Assembly: GCA_030629485.1 (NCBI GenBank) | Contig: DAOVOW010000170.1 | Location: forward strand, 1-5,342 | Direction of reading: 5' to 3' | DNA length: 5,342 bases | From: a bacterium | GTDB taxonomy: Bacteria > Zixibacteria > MSB-5A5 > GN15 > FEB-12 | Shown: positions 1-5,342 of the stretch, piece by piece | Position numbering within the stretch: position 1 is the first letter of the stretch | Layout: each line of letters begins with the position of its first letter | Translations under genes and position numbers: made by a program | The notes under the pieces: model-generated | Database searches by the model: none | What the model saw: the letters and a program-made list of their open reading frames with translations, nothing else | Told to the model about the DNA's origin: nothing

Positions 1-1371
1 ACTGAAAACGTCAATCTGAACTTCGGTGTCACCGCAACTGATCCGGATGCAACGATACCAGCCTTGTCGACCTCGACCCTGCCGACCGGGGCGACTTTCA
101 TTGACAATGGCGACGGCAGCGGTGTTTTCGACTGGACCCCCGGCTTCACCGATGCCGGGATACACAATGTCACCTTCTACGCCGACGATGGCGCCTTGAT
201 TGATAGCGAAGAGGTCGTGATCACGGTCAGCGAATCCGGCAACCAATCGCCGGTACTGGCGGCCATAGGTCCGCAGGCGACCGATGAGAACGTCAATCTC
301 AGTTTCGGTATCACTGCGTCAGATCCGGACGCCACCATCCCGGCCTTGTCAACATCGACCTTACCAACCGGCGCGACATTTATCGACAACGGTGACGGCA
401 GCGGTGTTTTCGATTGGACGCCGGACTTCACTCAGGCCGGGCTGCACAGCGTAACGTTCTACGCCAGTGACGGCAGTTTGCTTGACAGCGAGATAGTCGA
501 GATCACGGTTAACGAAGTCGGCAACCAGCCGCCGCTGTTGGCGCCGATAGGACCACAGTTGACTGACGAAGGGGTCAATCTCAACTTTGTAGTGACGGCC
601 TCCGATCCGGATGGTACTATCCCGGCCTTGACAACCTCGGTCCTGCCTACCGGTGCGACCTTTGTCGACAATGGTGACGGTACCGGTATCTTTGATTGGA
701 TGCCGGATTTCACGCAGACAGGAATATACGATGTCACCTTCTACGCTGACGACGGTGTAGCTCTTCCCGATAGCGAGATTGTCACCATTACGGTTAATGA
801 CGCCGGTAACCAGCCCCCGGTGCTGGCCGCCATCGGTCCACAGACGATCACCGAGGGGATCCTTCTGAACTTCACCGTGACTGCTACTGACGCCGACAGC
901 ACCATCCCCGCCTTGTCAACTTCGACGTTACCCACCGGTGCGATCTTCGTCGACAACGGCGACGGCAGTGGCGTCTTCGACTGGACACCCGATTTCACTC
1001 AGGCGGCAACGTACAACGTCACGTTCTACGCTGATGACGGCGCCTTGATCGATAGTGAAGAGGTCCTGATCACCGTCAATGAATCGGGCAACCACGCACC
1101 GGTACTTGACTCGATCGGCGCGCAGATGGCGACTGAGGGTTTCACCCTAACCTTTACAGTCACCACCAGCGACTCCGACGGCACCATTCCCGCGCTATCC
1201 ACCGGGACACTGCCGACCGGGGCGAGTTTCATCGACAACCTCGACGGCTCCGGCATCTTCGACTGGACACCGGACTTCCTGCAGGCGGGGATATACGATG
1301 TCATTTTTTACGCTGATGACGGGGCGCTGATCGATTCCGAGGTGGTTAATATCACGGTCACCGAATCCGGC
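1..1371 (+). repeat. Block of five near-identical Ig-like repeats
   Basis: Repeat boundaries, set at the conserved Asn of N-Q-P-P, are 1-240 (cut at the left), 241-522, 523-807, 808-1089 and 1090-1371. Complete units are 94, 95, 94 and 94 residues. All five share T-I-P-A-L-(S/T)-T, L-P-T-G-A, a D-N-x-D-G-(S/T)-G turn and F-D-W. The DNA copies are much less alike than the proteins, because many codons differ only at synonymous positions. The block probably continues left of the window, so the full repeat number is unknown. Confidence 0.93.
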
Positions 1372-3942
1372 GATCAGCCACCAGTAATAGATCCTATCCC
1401 CGATACTACCGTCTACGAAGGCGACACGCTGATAATGGTAATCACGGCCAGTGATCCCGAGGGTGGATTTGTGACTATATCCGCCAACACTCTAATGGAC
1501 CACATCACCTTCGTCGACAGCGGCAACGGGGTGGCCGTTCTTACTTACACACCCGACTACTTCGATGCCGGGATGGATACGGTTCGCATTTTTGCATCCG
1601 AAGTCGCCCCACCGTACCTGGCCAACTCGGCTACTTTCGTCATTACAACGCTCGAGACCAACCAGGCGCCCGCCTTTGAGCCGGCCGGACCGTTCAGCGT
1701 TGCCGTGGGTGATTCGCTCACCTTCCTCGTTACCGCCTCCGACACGACCGACGGCGACACTGCCGGCGTGGTTTTCCTGACCGCCCTCTCGCTGCCGACC
1801 AACGGCACTTTCGTCGATTACGGTGACAACACCGGTCGCTTTATTTTCCACCCCGACCATGGCCAGGAGGGTGTCGATACGGCAACGTTCATGGCCATCG
1901 ATCAGGGCACGCCGCAGTTGAGCACGACGATGGATGTTGAGATAACAACAGTCGGCACCAATATCCCGCCGGTTCTCGACTCTATCGGACCGCAGACCGT
2001 TTTGGAAGGCGAGACGCTGGTGATCAATGTTACTGCCAGCGATCCTGATGGCGGTCTGCCACCGATATTGTCGGTCGATACCTTGCATGAAAACGCCGGC
2101 TTCGTCGACAACCTCGACGGTACGGGTACTTACACCTTCAACCCCAGCTTCCTCCAGGCCGGACTATATGCGGTCACTTTCTTCGCCGATGACGGTATGG
2201 ACGTGACTGAGGAGTTGGTTCTGATTCAGGTGCAGGAGGCCGGCAATCAGGTACCGGTGTTCGATCCTATTCCAACCTTCACGATAACCGAGGGATTGGT
2301 CCTGACCGACAGCCTGACGGCGCAGGATCCGGAACTGGAGTTGGTCACTTACAGCGTGGATACGCTGACCGTCCCGGAAAACTTTACCTTTGTCGACTCA
2401 GGCAACGGCGTCGCCTGGTTTACCTTTGCACCGGACTTCCGTCAGGCGGGCCTCTACGACATCACTATTTTCGCCCATGATGGCAGCGACTCGACTGCGG
2501 CTACCCTCACCATCAATGTAACCGAGGCCGGCAACCAGCCGCCGGAGCTGGATTCGCTCTCCAACGTCACCGTCGACGAACCCAACATCGTCTCGTTCCC
2601 GGTTGCTGCTAGCGATGTGGACGGTCCGCCGCCGATATTGACCAGTTCGGCCCTTCCGGGCAGTGCTACTTTCGATGATACTGATGATGACGGCATTTAC
2701 ACGTTTGAGTGGACCACCACCTACGATGATTCCGGCTCCTACGATATCATGTTCTACGCCACTGACGCCGACTTCCCCAGCGATGTTGATTCGGCCGAGG
2801 TGATCATCACGGTGATCGACGTCAACCGTGCGCCCTGGTCGCTGATCCCGTTCGGCCAGCCGGATTCGGTCATGGAGCTTGACACTTTGCTGTTCACGGT
2901 TTGGGCTTGGGATTATGACGGCTCACGGCCGGACATTCAGCCCGACGTCAATGGTACCGGCGGTCTGCTGCCCAATATGACCTTCGATATCACATGGAAC
3001 GATACAGACTCGATCCAGGTCGGCCTGCTGACGTTCGTGCCGGACTACAGTCAGGGTAACGACGACCCGACTCTGTACTACCTGAAGTTCCACGCCATTG
3101 ACGAGTTCGATCCCGACCTGAGAGACTCCACGGGCACTCAGACGATCCATGCGTACGATCGCAACCAGCCGCCGAGCATCAATTTCTCCGACAGCCTCTG
3201 GCCGTTCAGCATCACTGAAGGTCAGACTTTCAGCCTTAACGCTCAGGCTGTAGACGATCGCGATATCCCGACGCTGGTGGTTGAGAATCTGCCCGACAGC
3301 AACTACACCCTCGATCAACCCTCGAATGACATGGCCATTTTCTCATTCACACCTGACTTCACCCAGGCCGGACAGTACTTCCTCTCGTATATCGCTACCG
3401 ACAACGACATGGCCGCAGACACCCAGATCATTGAGATTAACGTAGCTGAGGCCGGCAACCAGCCGCCGGTATGGTCGGTAACACTGCCGGATACTATCGA
3501 TGTGTTCGTTGACTTCCCGTGGATTCAGGCGCTGACCGCCACCGATCCCGAAGGCACGCCGGTTACGCTGGAAGCGACACCGGTGATTACCAACGCTACC
3601 TGGGATACAACCGGCGGCGTGGGCACCTACTACTTTGCGGCTGACTTCGGCCAGGTTGGCCAGGTTTACGAGATATCGTTCATAGCCACAGACTCAAGCG
3701 GTCCGGTCAATACCATGATCACTCATCTCAATGTCGTGAGCCTGCTTAGAGGCGATGTTGACGGCGACAATAAATACACCTTGAACGACATTGTGGTGCT
3801 GGCAAGCTACATCTTCAGAGGCGGCGCGGCGCCTAATCCGATGGATGCAGGCGACGCTGACATGAGCGGAACGGTGGATGTTGCCGACATCGTCTATATG
3901 ATTAACTTTCTCTATCACGCCGGACCACGACCGCCGCAATAA
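1..3942 (+). CDS. Giant secreted Ig/cadherin-like repeat protein with C-terminal dockerin (5' partial)
   Basis: The frame is open from base 1 to a TAA at 3940-3942, giving at least 1313 residues. The true start and any signal peptide lie upstream. A TTG at 64 is in frame but falls inside a repeat, so it is not the start. The protein is thirteen tandem all-beta domains, each opening with N-Q-P-P-V and carrying V-T-A-S-D-P-D-G, a G-D-G-S/T-G turn, F-D-W-T-P-D-F-x-Q-A-G, V-x-F-Y-A-D-D-G and a final strand I-T-V-x-E-x-G. This pattern fits the putative-Ig (He_PIG) and cadherin-like families, whose acidic turns often bind calcium. A type I dockerin occupies residues 1251-1313. By family knowledge such proteins are extracellular or surface-attached and serve in adhesion or as stalks; no enzymatic domain is visible here. 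A strong terminator follows 28 bases after the stop. The CDS and architecture are near certain; the biological role is inference. Confidence 0.96.
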   Translation, partial: TENVNLNFGVTATDPDATIPALSTSTLPTGATFIDNGDGSGVFDWTPGFTDAGIHNVTFYADDGALIDSEEVVITVSESGNQSPVLAAIGPQATDENVNLSFGITASDPDATIPALSTSTLPTGATFIDNGDGSGVFDWTPDFTQAGLHSVTFYASDGSLLDSEIVEITVNEVGNQPPLLAPIGPQLTDEGVNLNFVVTASDPDGTIPALTTSVLPTGATFVDNGDGTGIFDWMPDFTQTGIYDVTFYADDGVALPDSEIVTITVNDAGNQPPVLAAIGPQTITEGILLNFTVTATDADSTIPALSTSTLPTGAIFVDNGDGSGVFDWTPDFTQAATYNVTFYADDGALIDSEEVLITVNESGNHAPVLDSIGAQMATEGFTLTFTVTTSDSDGTIPALSTGTLPTGASFIDNLDGSGIFDWTPDFLQAGIYDVIFYADDGALIDSEVVNITVTESGDQPPVIDPIPDTTVYEGDTLIMVITASDPEGGFVTISANTLMDHITFVDSGNGVAVLTYTPDYFDAGMDTVRIFASEVAPPYLANSATFVITTLETNQAPAFEPAGPFSVAVGDSLTFLVTASDTTDGDTAGVVFLTALSLPTNGTFVDYGDNTGRFIFHPDHGQEGVDTATFMAIDQGTPQLSTTMDVEITTVGTNIPPVLDSIGPQTVLEGETLVINVTASDPDGGLPPILSVDTLHENAGFVDNLDGTGTYTFNPSFLQAGLYAVTFFADDGMDVTEELVLIQVQEAGNQVPVFDPIPTFTITEGLVLTDSLTAQDPELELVTYSVDTLTVPENFTFVDSGNGVAWFTFAPDFRQAGLYDITIFAHDGSDSTAATLTINVTEAGNQPPELDSLSNVTVDEPNIVSFPVAASDVDGPPPILTSSALPGSATFDDTDDDGIYTFEWTTTYDDSGSYDIMFYATDADFPSDVDSAEVIITVIDVNRAPWSLIPFGQPDSVMELDTLLFTVWAWDYDGSRPDIQPDVNGTGGLLPNMTFDITWNDTDSIQVGLLTFVPDYSQGNDDPTLYYLKFHAIDEFDPDLRDSTGTQTIHAYDRNQPPSINFSDSLWPFSITEGQTFSLNAQAVDDRDIPTLVVENLPDSNYTLDQPSNDMAIFSFTPDFTQAGQYFLSYIATDNDMAADTQIIEINVAEAGNQPPVWSVTLPDTIDVFVDFPWIQALTATDPEGTPVTLEATPVITNATWDTTGGVGTYYFAADFGQVGQVYEISFIATDSSGPVNTMITHLNVVSLLRGDVDGDNKYTLNDIVVLASYIFRGGAAPNPMDAGDADMSGTVDVADIVYMINFLYHAGPRPPQ
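1372..3750 (+). repeat. Block of eight diverged Ig/cadherin-like repeats
   Basis: Units run 1372-1659, 1660-1959, 1960-2244, 2245-2532, 2533-2823, 2824-3162, 3163-3456 and 3457-3750, with lengths of 96, 100, 95, 96, 97, 113, 98 and 98 residues. They keep the opening N-x-x-P (D-Q-P-P in the first), the central D-P-(D/E)-G or similar acidic turn, an aromatic F-x-P-D-(F/Y) strand and the closing beta strand, but their loops differ. The 113-residue unit at 2824-3162 is the most divergent, with a Trp-rich strand (F-T-V-W-A-W-D) and longer loops. The last unit runs directly into the dockerin through a short V-V-S-L-L-R linker. Confidence 0.85.
3751..3939 (+). other. Type I dockerin domain
   Basis: Residues 1251-1313 hold two F-hand calcium loops. 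The first is D-V-D-G-D-N-K-Y-T-L-N-D, with ligand positions D1252, D1254, D1256 and D1263. The second is D-A-D-M-S-G-T-V-D-V-A-D, with D1285, D1287, S1289, D1293 and D1296. Each is followed by a matching helix (D-I-V-V-L-A-S-Y-I-F and D-I-V-Y-M-I-N-F-L-Y) and a Gly/Pro tail (G-G-A-A-P, then A-G-P-R-P-P). This is the two-fold symmetry expected of dockerins, which bind cohesin domains in a calcium-dependent way. No cohesin or glycoside hydrolase is visible in the window, so a cellulosome role is not supported. Surface attachment or sorting is the likelier use, by analogy. Confidence 0.92.
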
Positions 3943-3970
3943 TTGCGCCCAACTCGCCTCCAGCGATTCG

Positions 3971-4002
3971 ACAAAAAGCCGCTTTCTGAGCGGCTTTTTG
4001 TT
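3971..4002 (+). terminator. Rho-independent terminator of the repeat-protein gene
   Basis: A perfect 13-bp stem pairs 3971-3983 with 3989-4001 around the 5-base loop TTCTG. Its GC core is GCCGC/GCGGC and it ends in TTTTTGTT. The stem begins 28 bases after the TAA stop. The arm is A-rich on the other side too, so it could terminate in both directions, but no minus-strand gene is visible that would need it. It separates the two coding units. Confidence 0.92.
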
Positions 4003-4056
4003 CAGTACGGCAAAATCATCAGAGACGGCAGCCCAACCGGATTTTTGTTAGTCTGC

Positions 4057-4086
4057 AATGCGAAAAGACTTGACATCCTTCGCATT
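4057..4086. promoter_or_regulatory. Inverted repeat around a -35 box, possible operator
   Basis: The perfect 8-bp arms AATGCGAA (4057-4064) and TTCGCATT (4079-4086) are separated by 14 bases. The arm centres are 22 bp apart, about two helical turns, which suits a dimeric regulator. The TTGACA hexamer at 4070-4075 sits almost exactly at the dyad centre. Bound protein would cover the -35 element. The repeat is seen directly; the operator role is inferred, and the element could instead be a hairpin or chance. Confidence 0.45.
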
Positions 4087-4102
4087 AGCCATTATTTATA
4101 CT
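4070..4102 (+). promoter_or_regulatory. Candidate promoter for the exported-protein gene
   Basis: A consensus TTGACA lies at 4070-4075. The A/T-rich stretch after it offers two -10 choices: TATTTA at 4093-4098 with a 17-bp spacer but a poor match, or TATACT at 4097-4102 with five of six matches but a long 21-bp spacer. With the second choice, transcription would begin near 4108-4110, right at the base of the first leader hairpin. The awkward spacing fits a promoter that needs an activator, or a non-E. coli sigma preference. This is the best promoter-like site in the gap. Confidence 0.45.
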
Positions 4103-4107
4103 ATGGT

Positions 4108-4182
4108 CTTCGTAGGTGAAAAACGACCGGTGACTTTTTAGTCTTACGTTTTGTCGCTTGGTATCAGCGATTTTTCACGAAG
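4108..4182 (+). other. Leader hairpin 1
   Basis: CTTCG (4108-4112) pairs with CGAAG (4178-4182), and TGAAAAA (4117-4123) pairs with TTTTTCA (4171-4177), leaving a 4-base bulge (4113-4116). That makes 12 bp closing a 47-base apical region, which contains a small GACT-TTTT-AGTC hairpin at 4132-4143. The two flanking A/T runs make the middle of the stem weak. Confidence 0.45.
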
Positions 4183-4191
4183 CATTCATAC

Positions 4192-4215
4192 GAGATAGCC
4201 GTGTCCGGCTGTCTC
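4192..4215 (+). other. Leader hairpin 2
   Basis: GAGATAGCCG (4192-4201) pairs with CGGCTGTCTC (4206-4215) over 10 bp, one of them a G-U pair, around the tetraloop TGTC. No T-run follows, so it is not an intrinsic terminator. It is one of the most stable elements of the leader. Confidence 0.6.
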
Positions 4216-4225
4216 TGCACGTGTT

Positions 4226-4246
4226 GGCTTAGGGAAGTCCTAAGCT
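4226..4246 (+). other. Leader hairpin 3
   Basis: GCTTAGG (4227-4233) pairs with CCTAAGC (4239-4245) around the loop GAAGT, with a G-U pair possible at 4226/4246. It lies 10 bases after hairpin 2, with a CACGTG palindrome (4218-4223) between them. There is no T-run after it. Confidence 0.6.
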
Positions 4247-4349
4247 GGAATAGGCTTGTTGAGAGTTTACTTAAACACCTTGAGCTTCAGGACGATCAAA
4301 CCGGAAACCGCACGAGGTCACTGCTAGGGCTTGTCTGTTTGGTTTCGGG

Positions 4350-4359
4350 AAAGGAGGTG
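4350..4359 (+). other. Ten-base anti-Shine-Dalgarno complement without a start codon
   Basis: AAAGGAGGTG is a perfect complement to the usual bacterial 16S 3' end (CACCTCCTTT), and is a longer match than the ribosome site actually used at 4501. No ATG, GTG or TTG stands 5-12 bases downstream; the nearest GTG (4357) overlaps the motif and its frame stops after six codons. Its 3' end overlaps a small TGTCT-CGC-AGACA hairpin (4358-4370). It could be a ribosome standby site, the remnant of a lost small ORF, or chance. Confidence 0.4.
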
Positions 4360-4388
4360 TCTCGCAGACATAAGTAATCGTTGCGATT
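4358..4388 (+). other. Two small tandem hairpins in the leader
   Basis: TGTCT-CGC-AGACA (4358-4370) and AATCG-TTG-CGATT (4376-4388) are each 5 bp with a 3-base loop, separated by five bases. Each is weak alone. They count mainly as part of the overall density of inverted repeats between the terminator and the next gene. Confidence 0.35.
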
Positions 4389-4409
4389 GCATGGCATTTG
4401 GAACTGATG

Positions 4410-4458
4410 CTCGGAGGACTCGTCGGTCGGTTCATAACCGATGCCGATTCGATCCGAG
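4410..4458 (+). other. Long 19-bp bulged leader hairpin with CAT loop
   Basis: Four helices stack in order: CTCGGA/TCCGAG (4410-4415 with 4453-4458), TCG/CGA (4420-4422 with 4450-4452), TCGG/CCGA (4423-4426 with 4444-4447) and TCGGTT/AACCGA (4427-4432 with 4436-4441). They close a CAT loop. Unpaired bases are GGAC at 4416-4419, TT at 4448-4449 and TG at 4442-4443. The structure ends 42 bases before the ribosome site. Only GGTTTTG follows, a poor T-run, so termination here is doubtful. A regulatory or mRNA-stabilising element is possible. Confidence 0.6.
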
Positions 4459-4500
4459 TTGGTTTTGAAGGCAGAATAAGTTGGGAACTTTCATCTCTCG

Positions 4501-4507
4501 AAAGGAG
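4501..4507 (+). promoter_or_regulatory. Ribosome binding site that sets the start of the exported-protein gene
   Basis: AAAGGAG lies seven bases before the ATG at 4515, a near-ideal spacing that settles the start. A small 4-bp hairpin, CTCT (4495-4498) with GGAG (4504-4507) around a CGAAA loop, could partly mask it, but it looks too weak to block translation alone. Confidence 0.85.
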
Positions 4508-4514
4508 CAATTGA

Positions 4515-4589
4515 ATGACAAGGAGAATTTCGACAATTGTGGTTCTCTCCTTACTGGCGGTCGTTTTTGTGGCGATGTCGGCTCATGCC
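4515..4589 (+). other. Sec signal peptide
   Basis: Residues 1-25 have the sequence features of a type I signal: two arginines at positions 3-4, a Val/Leu/Ala-rich core and A-H-A just before the predicted cut. Mature protein would begin V-K-S-P-D. The absence of cysteine near the cut argues against signal peptidase II. Confidence 0.85.
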
Positions 4590-5342
4590 GTCAAATCGCC
4601 CGATGAATCACCGCGAGTGATCAACCCGCTGGTGTATAAATCGATGCACTATGCGCTCCCGTACCCGGATGCGACCAATACCGGTTCACTCGATGCGAGC
4701 GCTGTTTCACAGCCGAGTGAAGGTGTATCGTTGGGTAAGGTCTCTGATTCCCGTGCCCCGTGGCCGGGCGTTAAGATCGGTGACACCTACTACGACTACC
4801 AGCATAACGGCCGTATGGGTCGTCATACCGACTGGGGCAACGATGTTGCCGGTGGTGAAGGCTTCATGATTCACTTTGAATGGATGAGGCTGGCTACGGA
4901 AGAAGCGGTGAACCGCCACTACTCCTACAACGTCTATTACGCCGGCGGCGGTTCTGCTGGTACTTTCCTTGGCCAGACCAAGATCCAGCCGGACGGTGAA
5001 TACGCCGGTTACGTTACAATGGATGTCACCGAAGACGGCCGTGCCGTTCTCAGTGGTCACAACAACCAGGGTGGCGGCTACCAGGGGCACACTTACTGGG
5101 ACTTCGGCGCCGGTTTTGCCTTCTTCGGCATGAACCGTCGCGTGCCGGACAGCACGTTGGCTTGGGCTACCGGTCAGCTTGTGACGGATTCTCTGAAATC
5201 CGCCATCTGGCCATCGATGCGCTACCAGGAGCATCCGGACGGGAATCACGTGTTGCACGTTTTCACGCAGGTTTCCGAGGAGGGAGCCGGTGACCCGCAG
5301 GCCATCATCTACTTCCGCAAGGTCACCAACAACCATCCCGAT
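4515..5342 (+). CDS. Exported protein of uncertain family, possibly a beta-propeller (3' partial)
   Basis: The frame opens at ATG 4515 and is still open at the window edge after exactly 276 codons. The N-terminus is a clear Sec signal peptide: basic M-T-R-R, a hydrophobic core at about residues 8-22, and an A-H-A cleavage site at 23-25. It lacks the L-x-x-C lipobox, so it is not a lipoprotein. The mature part is beta-rich, with many Gly and aromatic residues. Three segments look like propeller blades: G-D-T-Y-Y-D-Y-Q-H-N-G-R-M to F-M-I-H-F-E-W-M (89-124), Y-V-T-M-D-V-T-E-D-G-R-A-V-L (166-179) and W-P-S-M-R-Y-Q to H-V-L-H-V-F-T-Q (232-252). The T-Y-Y-D-Y-Q-x-N-G stretch recalls the W-Y-D-x-Q-x-N motif of large secreted FCB-group proteins. 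I cannot name the family, and no catalytic residues are evident. The gene has its own leader and candidate promoter, and the C-terminal sorting or anchor region is out of view. Confidence 0.9.
   Translation, partial: MTRRISTIVVLSLLAVVFVAMSAHAVKSPDESPRVINPLVYKSMHYALPYPDATNTGSLDASAVSQPSEGVSLGKVSDSRAPWPGVKIGDTYYDYQHNGRMGRHTDWGNDVAGGEGFMIHFEWMRLATEEAVNRHYSYNVYYAGGGSAGTFLGQTKIQPDGEYAGYVTMDVTEDGRAVLSGHNNQGGGYQGHTYWDFGAGFAFFGMNRRVPDSTLAWATGQLVTDSLKSAIWPSMRYQEHPDGNHVLHVFTQVSEEGAGDPQAIIYFRKVTNNHPD

Larger units (their letters stand above)
4108..4514 (+). promoter_or_regulatory. Long structured 5' leader (or small RNA region) with no coding ORF
   Basis: Roughly 400 bases between the candidate start site and the next ATG contain no ORF with a plausible ribosome site on either strand, yet are dense in hairpins. 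The main ones are at 4108-4182, 4192-4215, 4226-4246, 4358-4370, 4376-4388 and 4410-4458. Another possible pairing joins GAAACC (4304-4309) to GGTTTC (4341-4346). I compared it by eye with cobalamin, SAM, c-di-GMP and T-box leaders, RNase P, tmRNA and SRP RNA, and found no convincing conserved core. It may be a regulatory leader or an independent RNA; covariation data would be needed to tell. Confidence 0.4.

Noticed and set aside
64..66. TTG at 64 as the start of the large gene
   Set aside because: The repeat sequence continues in frame to base 1, with the conserved strand before it, and no ribosome site precedes this codon.
177..1304. Four regularly spaced minus-strand ORFs of about 84-92 codons inside the repeat region
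   Set aside because: They recur with the repeat period and simply mirror the conserved coding strand. They lack ribosome sites and recognisable products.
1492..2088. Minus-strand ORF of 198 codons
   Set aside because: It lies wholly inside the continuous repeat-protein frame, shows no domain, and is rich in Arg/Gly in the way expected of an antisense shadow.
4116..4340. Cobalamin riboswitch fragments (CCGGTGA, GGGAAG, GTCACTG)
   Set aside because: The pieces are in the wrong order and spacing for the cobalamin core, and the downstream gene is not a transport or cobalamin gene.
4391..4468. Possible 25-residue leader peptide starting at ATG 4391
   Set aside because: No ribosome site is suitably spaced (the AAAGGAGGTG motif is about 30 bases upstream), and the reading runs through the 4410-4458 hairpin with an arbitrary Arg-rich product.
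4400..4470. tRNA gene suggested by TTCATAA and TTCGATC loop-like sequences
   Set aside because: The T-arm stem does not pair, there is no acceptor stem or D-arm at the right distance, and a simple long hairpin explains the pairing.
4271..4510. Minus-strand ORF of 79 codons across the leader
   Set aside because: It starts with TTG without a visible ribosome site, has no recognisable domain, and overlaps the structured leader.
4707..5336. Minus-strand ORF of 209 codons
   Set aside because: The + strand here has a ribosome site, signal peptide and unbroken frame from 4515. The minus reading has none of these and is its shadow.

Overview
The window holds the 3' part of one very long gene for a secreted repeat protein, a 572-base intergenic region, and the 5' part of a second exported-protein gene. 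Both genes are on the + strand and both are cut by a window edge. The first gene ends in a type I dockerin whose halves (ADIVYMINFLYHAGP and DIVVLASYIFRGGAAP) resemble the non-cellulosomal dockerins common in uncultured bacteria of the FCB group, especially candidate phylum Zixibacteria and relatives. That assignment is inferred from sequence style, with no marker gene in the window to confirm it. Codons are moderately GC-rich, and the intergenic region is visibly richer in A+T.

Region 1 (1-3942) is a single open frame with no start in the window. It encodes at least 1313 residues: thirteen tandem Ig/cadherin-like domains of about 94-113 residues (the first one cut), then a dockerin and the stop. 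The first five repeats are nearly identical in protein but differ at many synonymous positions. The later repeats diverge progressively.

Region 2 (3943-4514) starts with a strong rho-independent terminator. About 70 bases downstream is a possible promoter whose TTGACA lies inside an 8-bp inverted repeat. It is followed by roughly 400 bases with no convincing ORF but many hairpins, plus a 10-base perfect match to the usual anti-Shine-Dalgarno sequence that has no usable start codon after it. I read this as a long structured 5' leader for the next gene, or possibly a separate small RNA. It does not match any riboswitch class I can recall.

Region 3 (4515-5342) is the first 276 codons of a gene with a clean ribosome binding site and signal peptide. 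The mature protein looks beta-rich and may be a beta-propeller, but I do not recognise the family with certainty.

Both proteins are predicted to leave the cytoplasm. The terminator and separate promoter suggest independent transcription units, so a shared function is not shown. I see no mobile element, CRISPR array, tRNA or rRNA, and no clear new multi-gene system. The structured leader is the part most worth following up.
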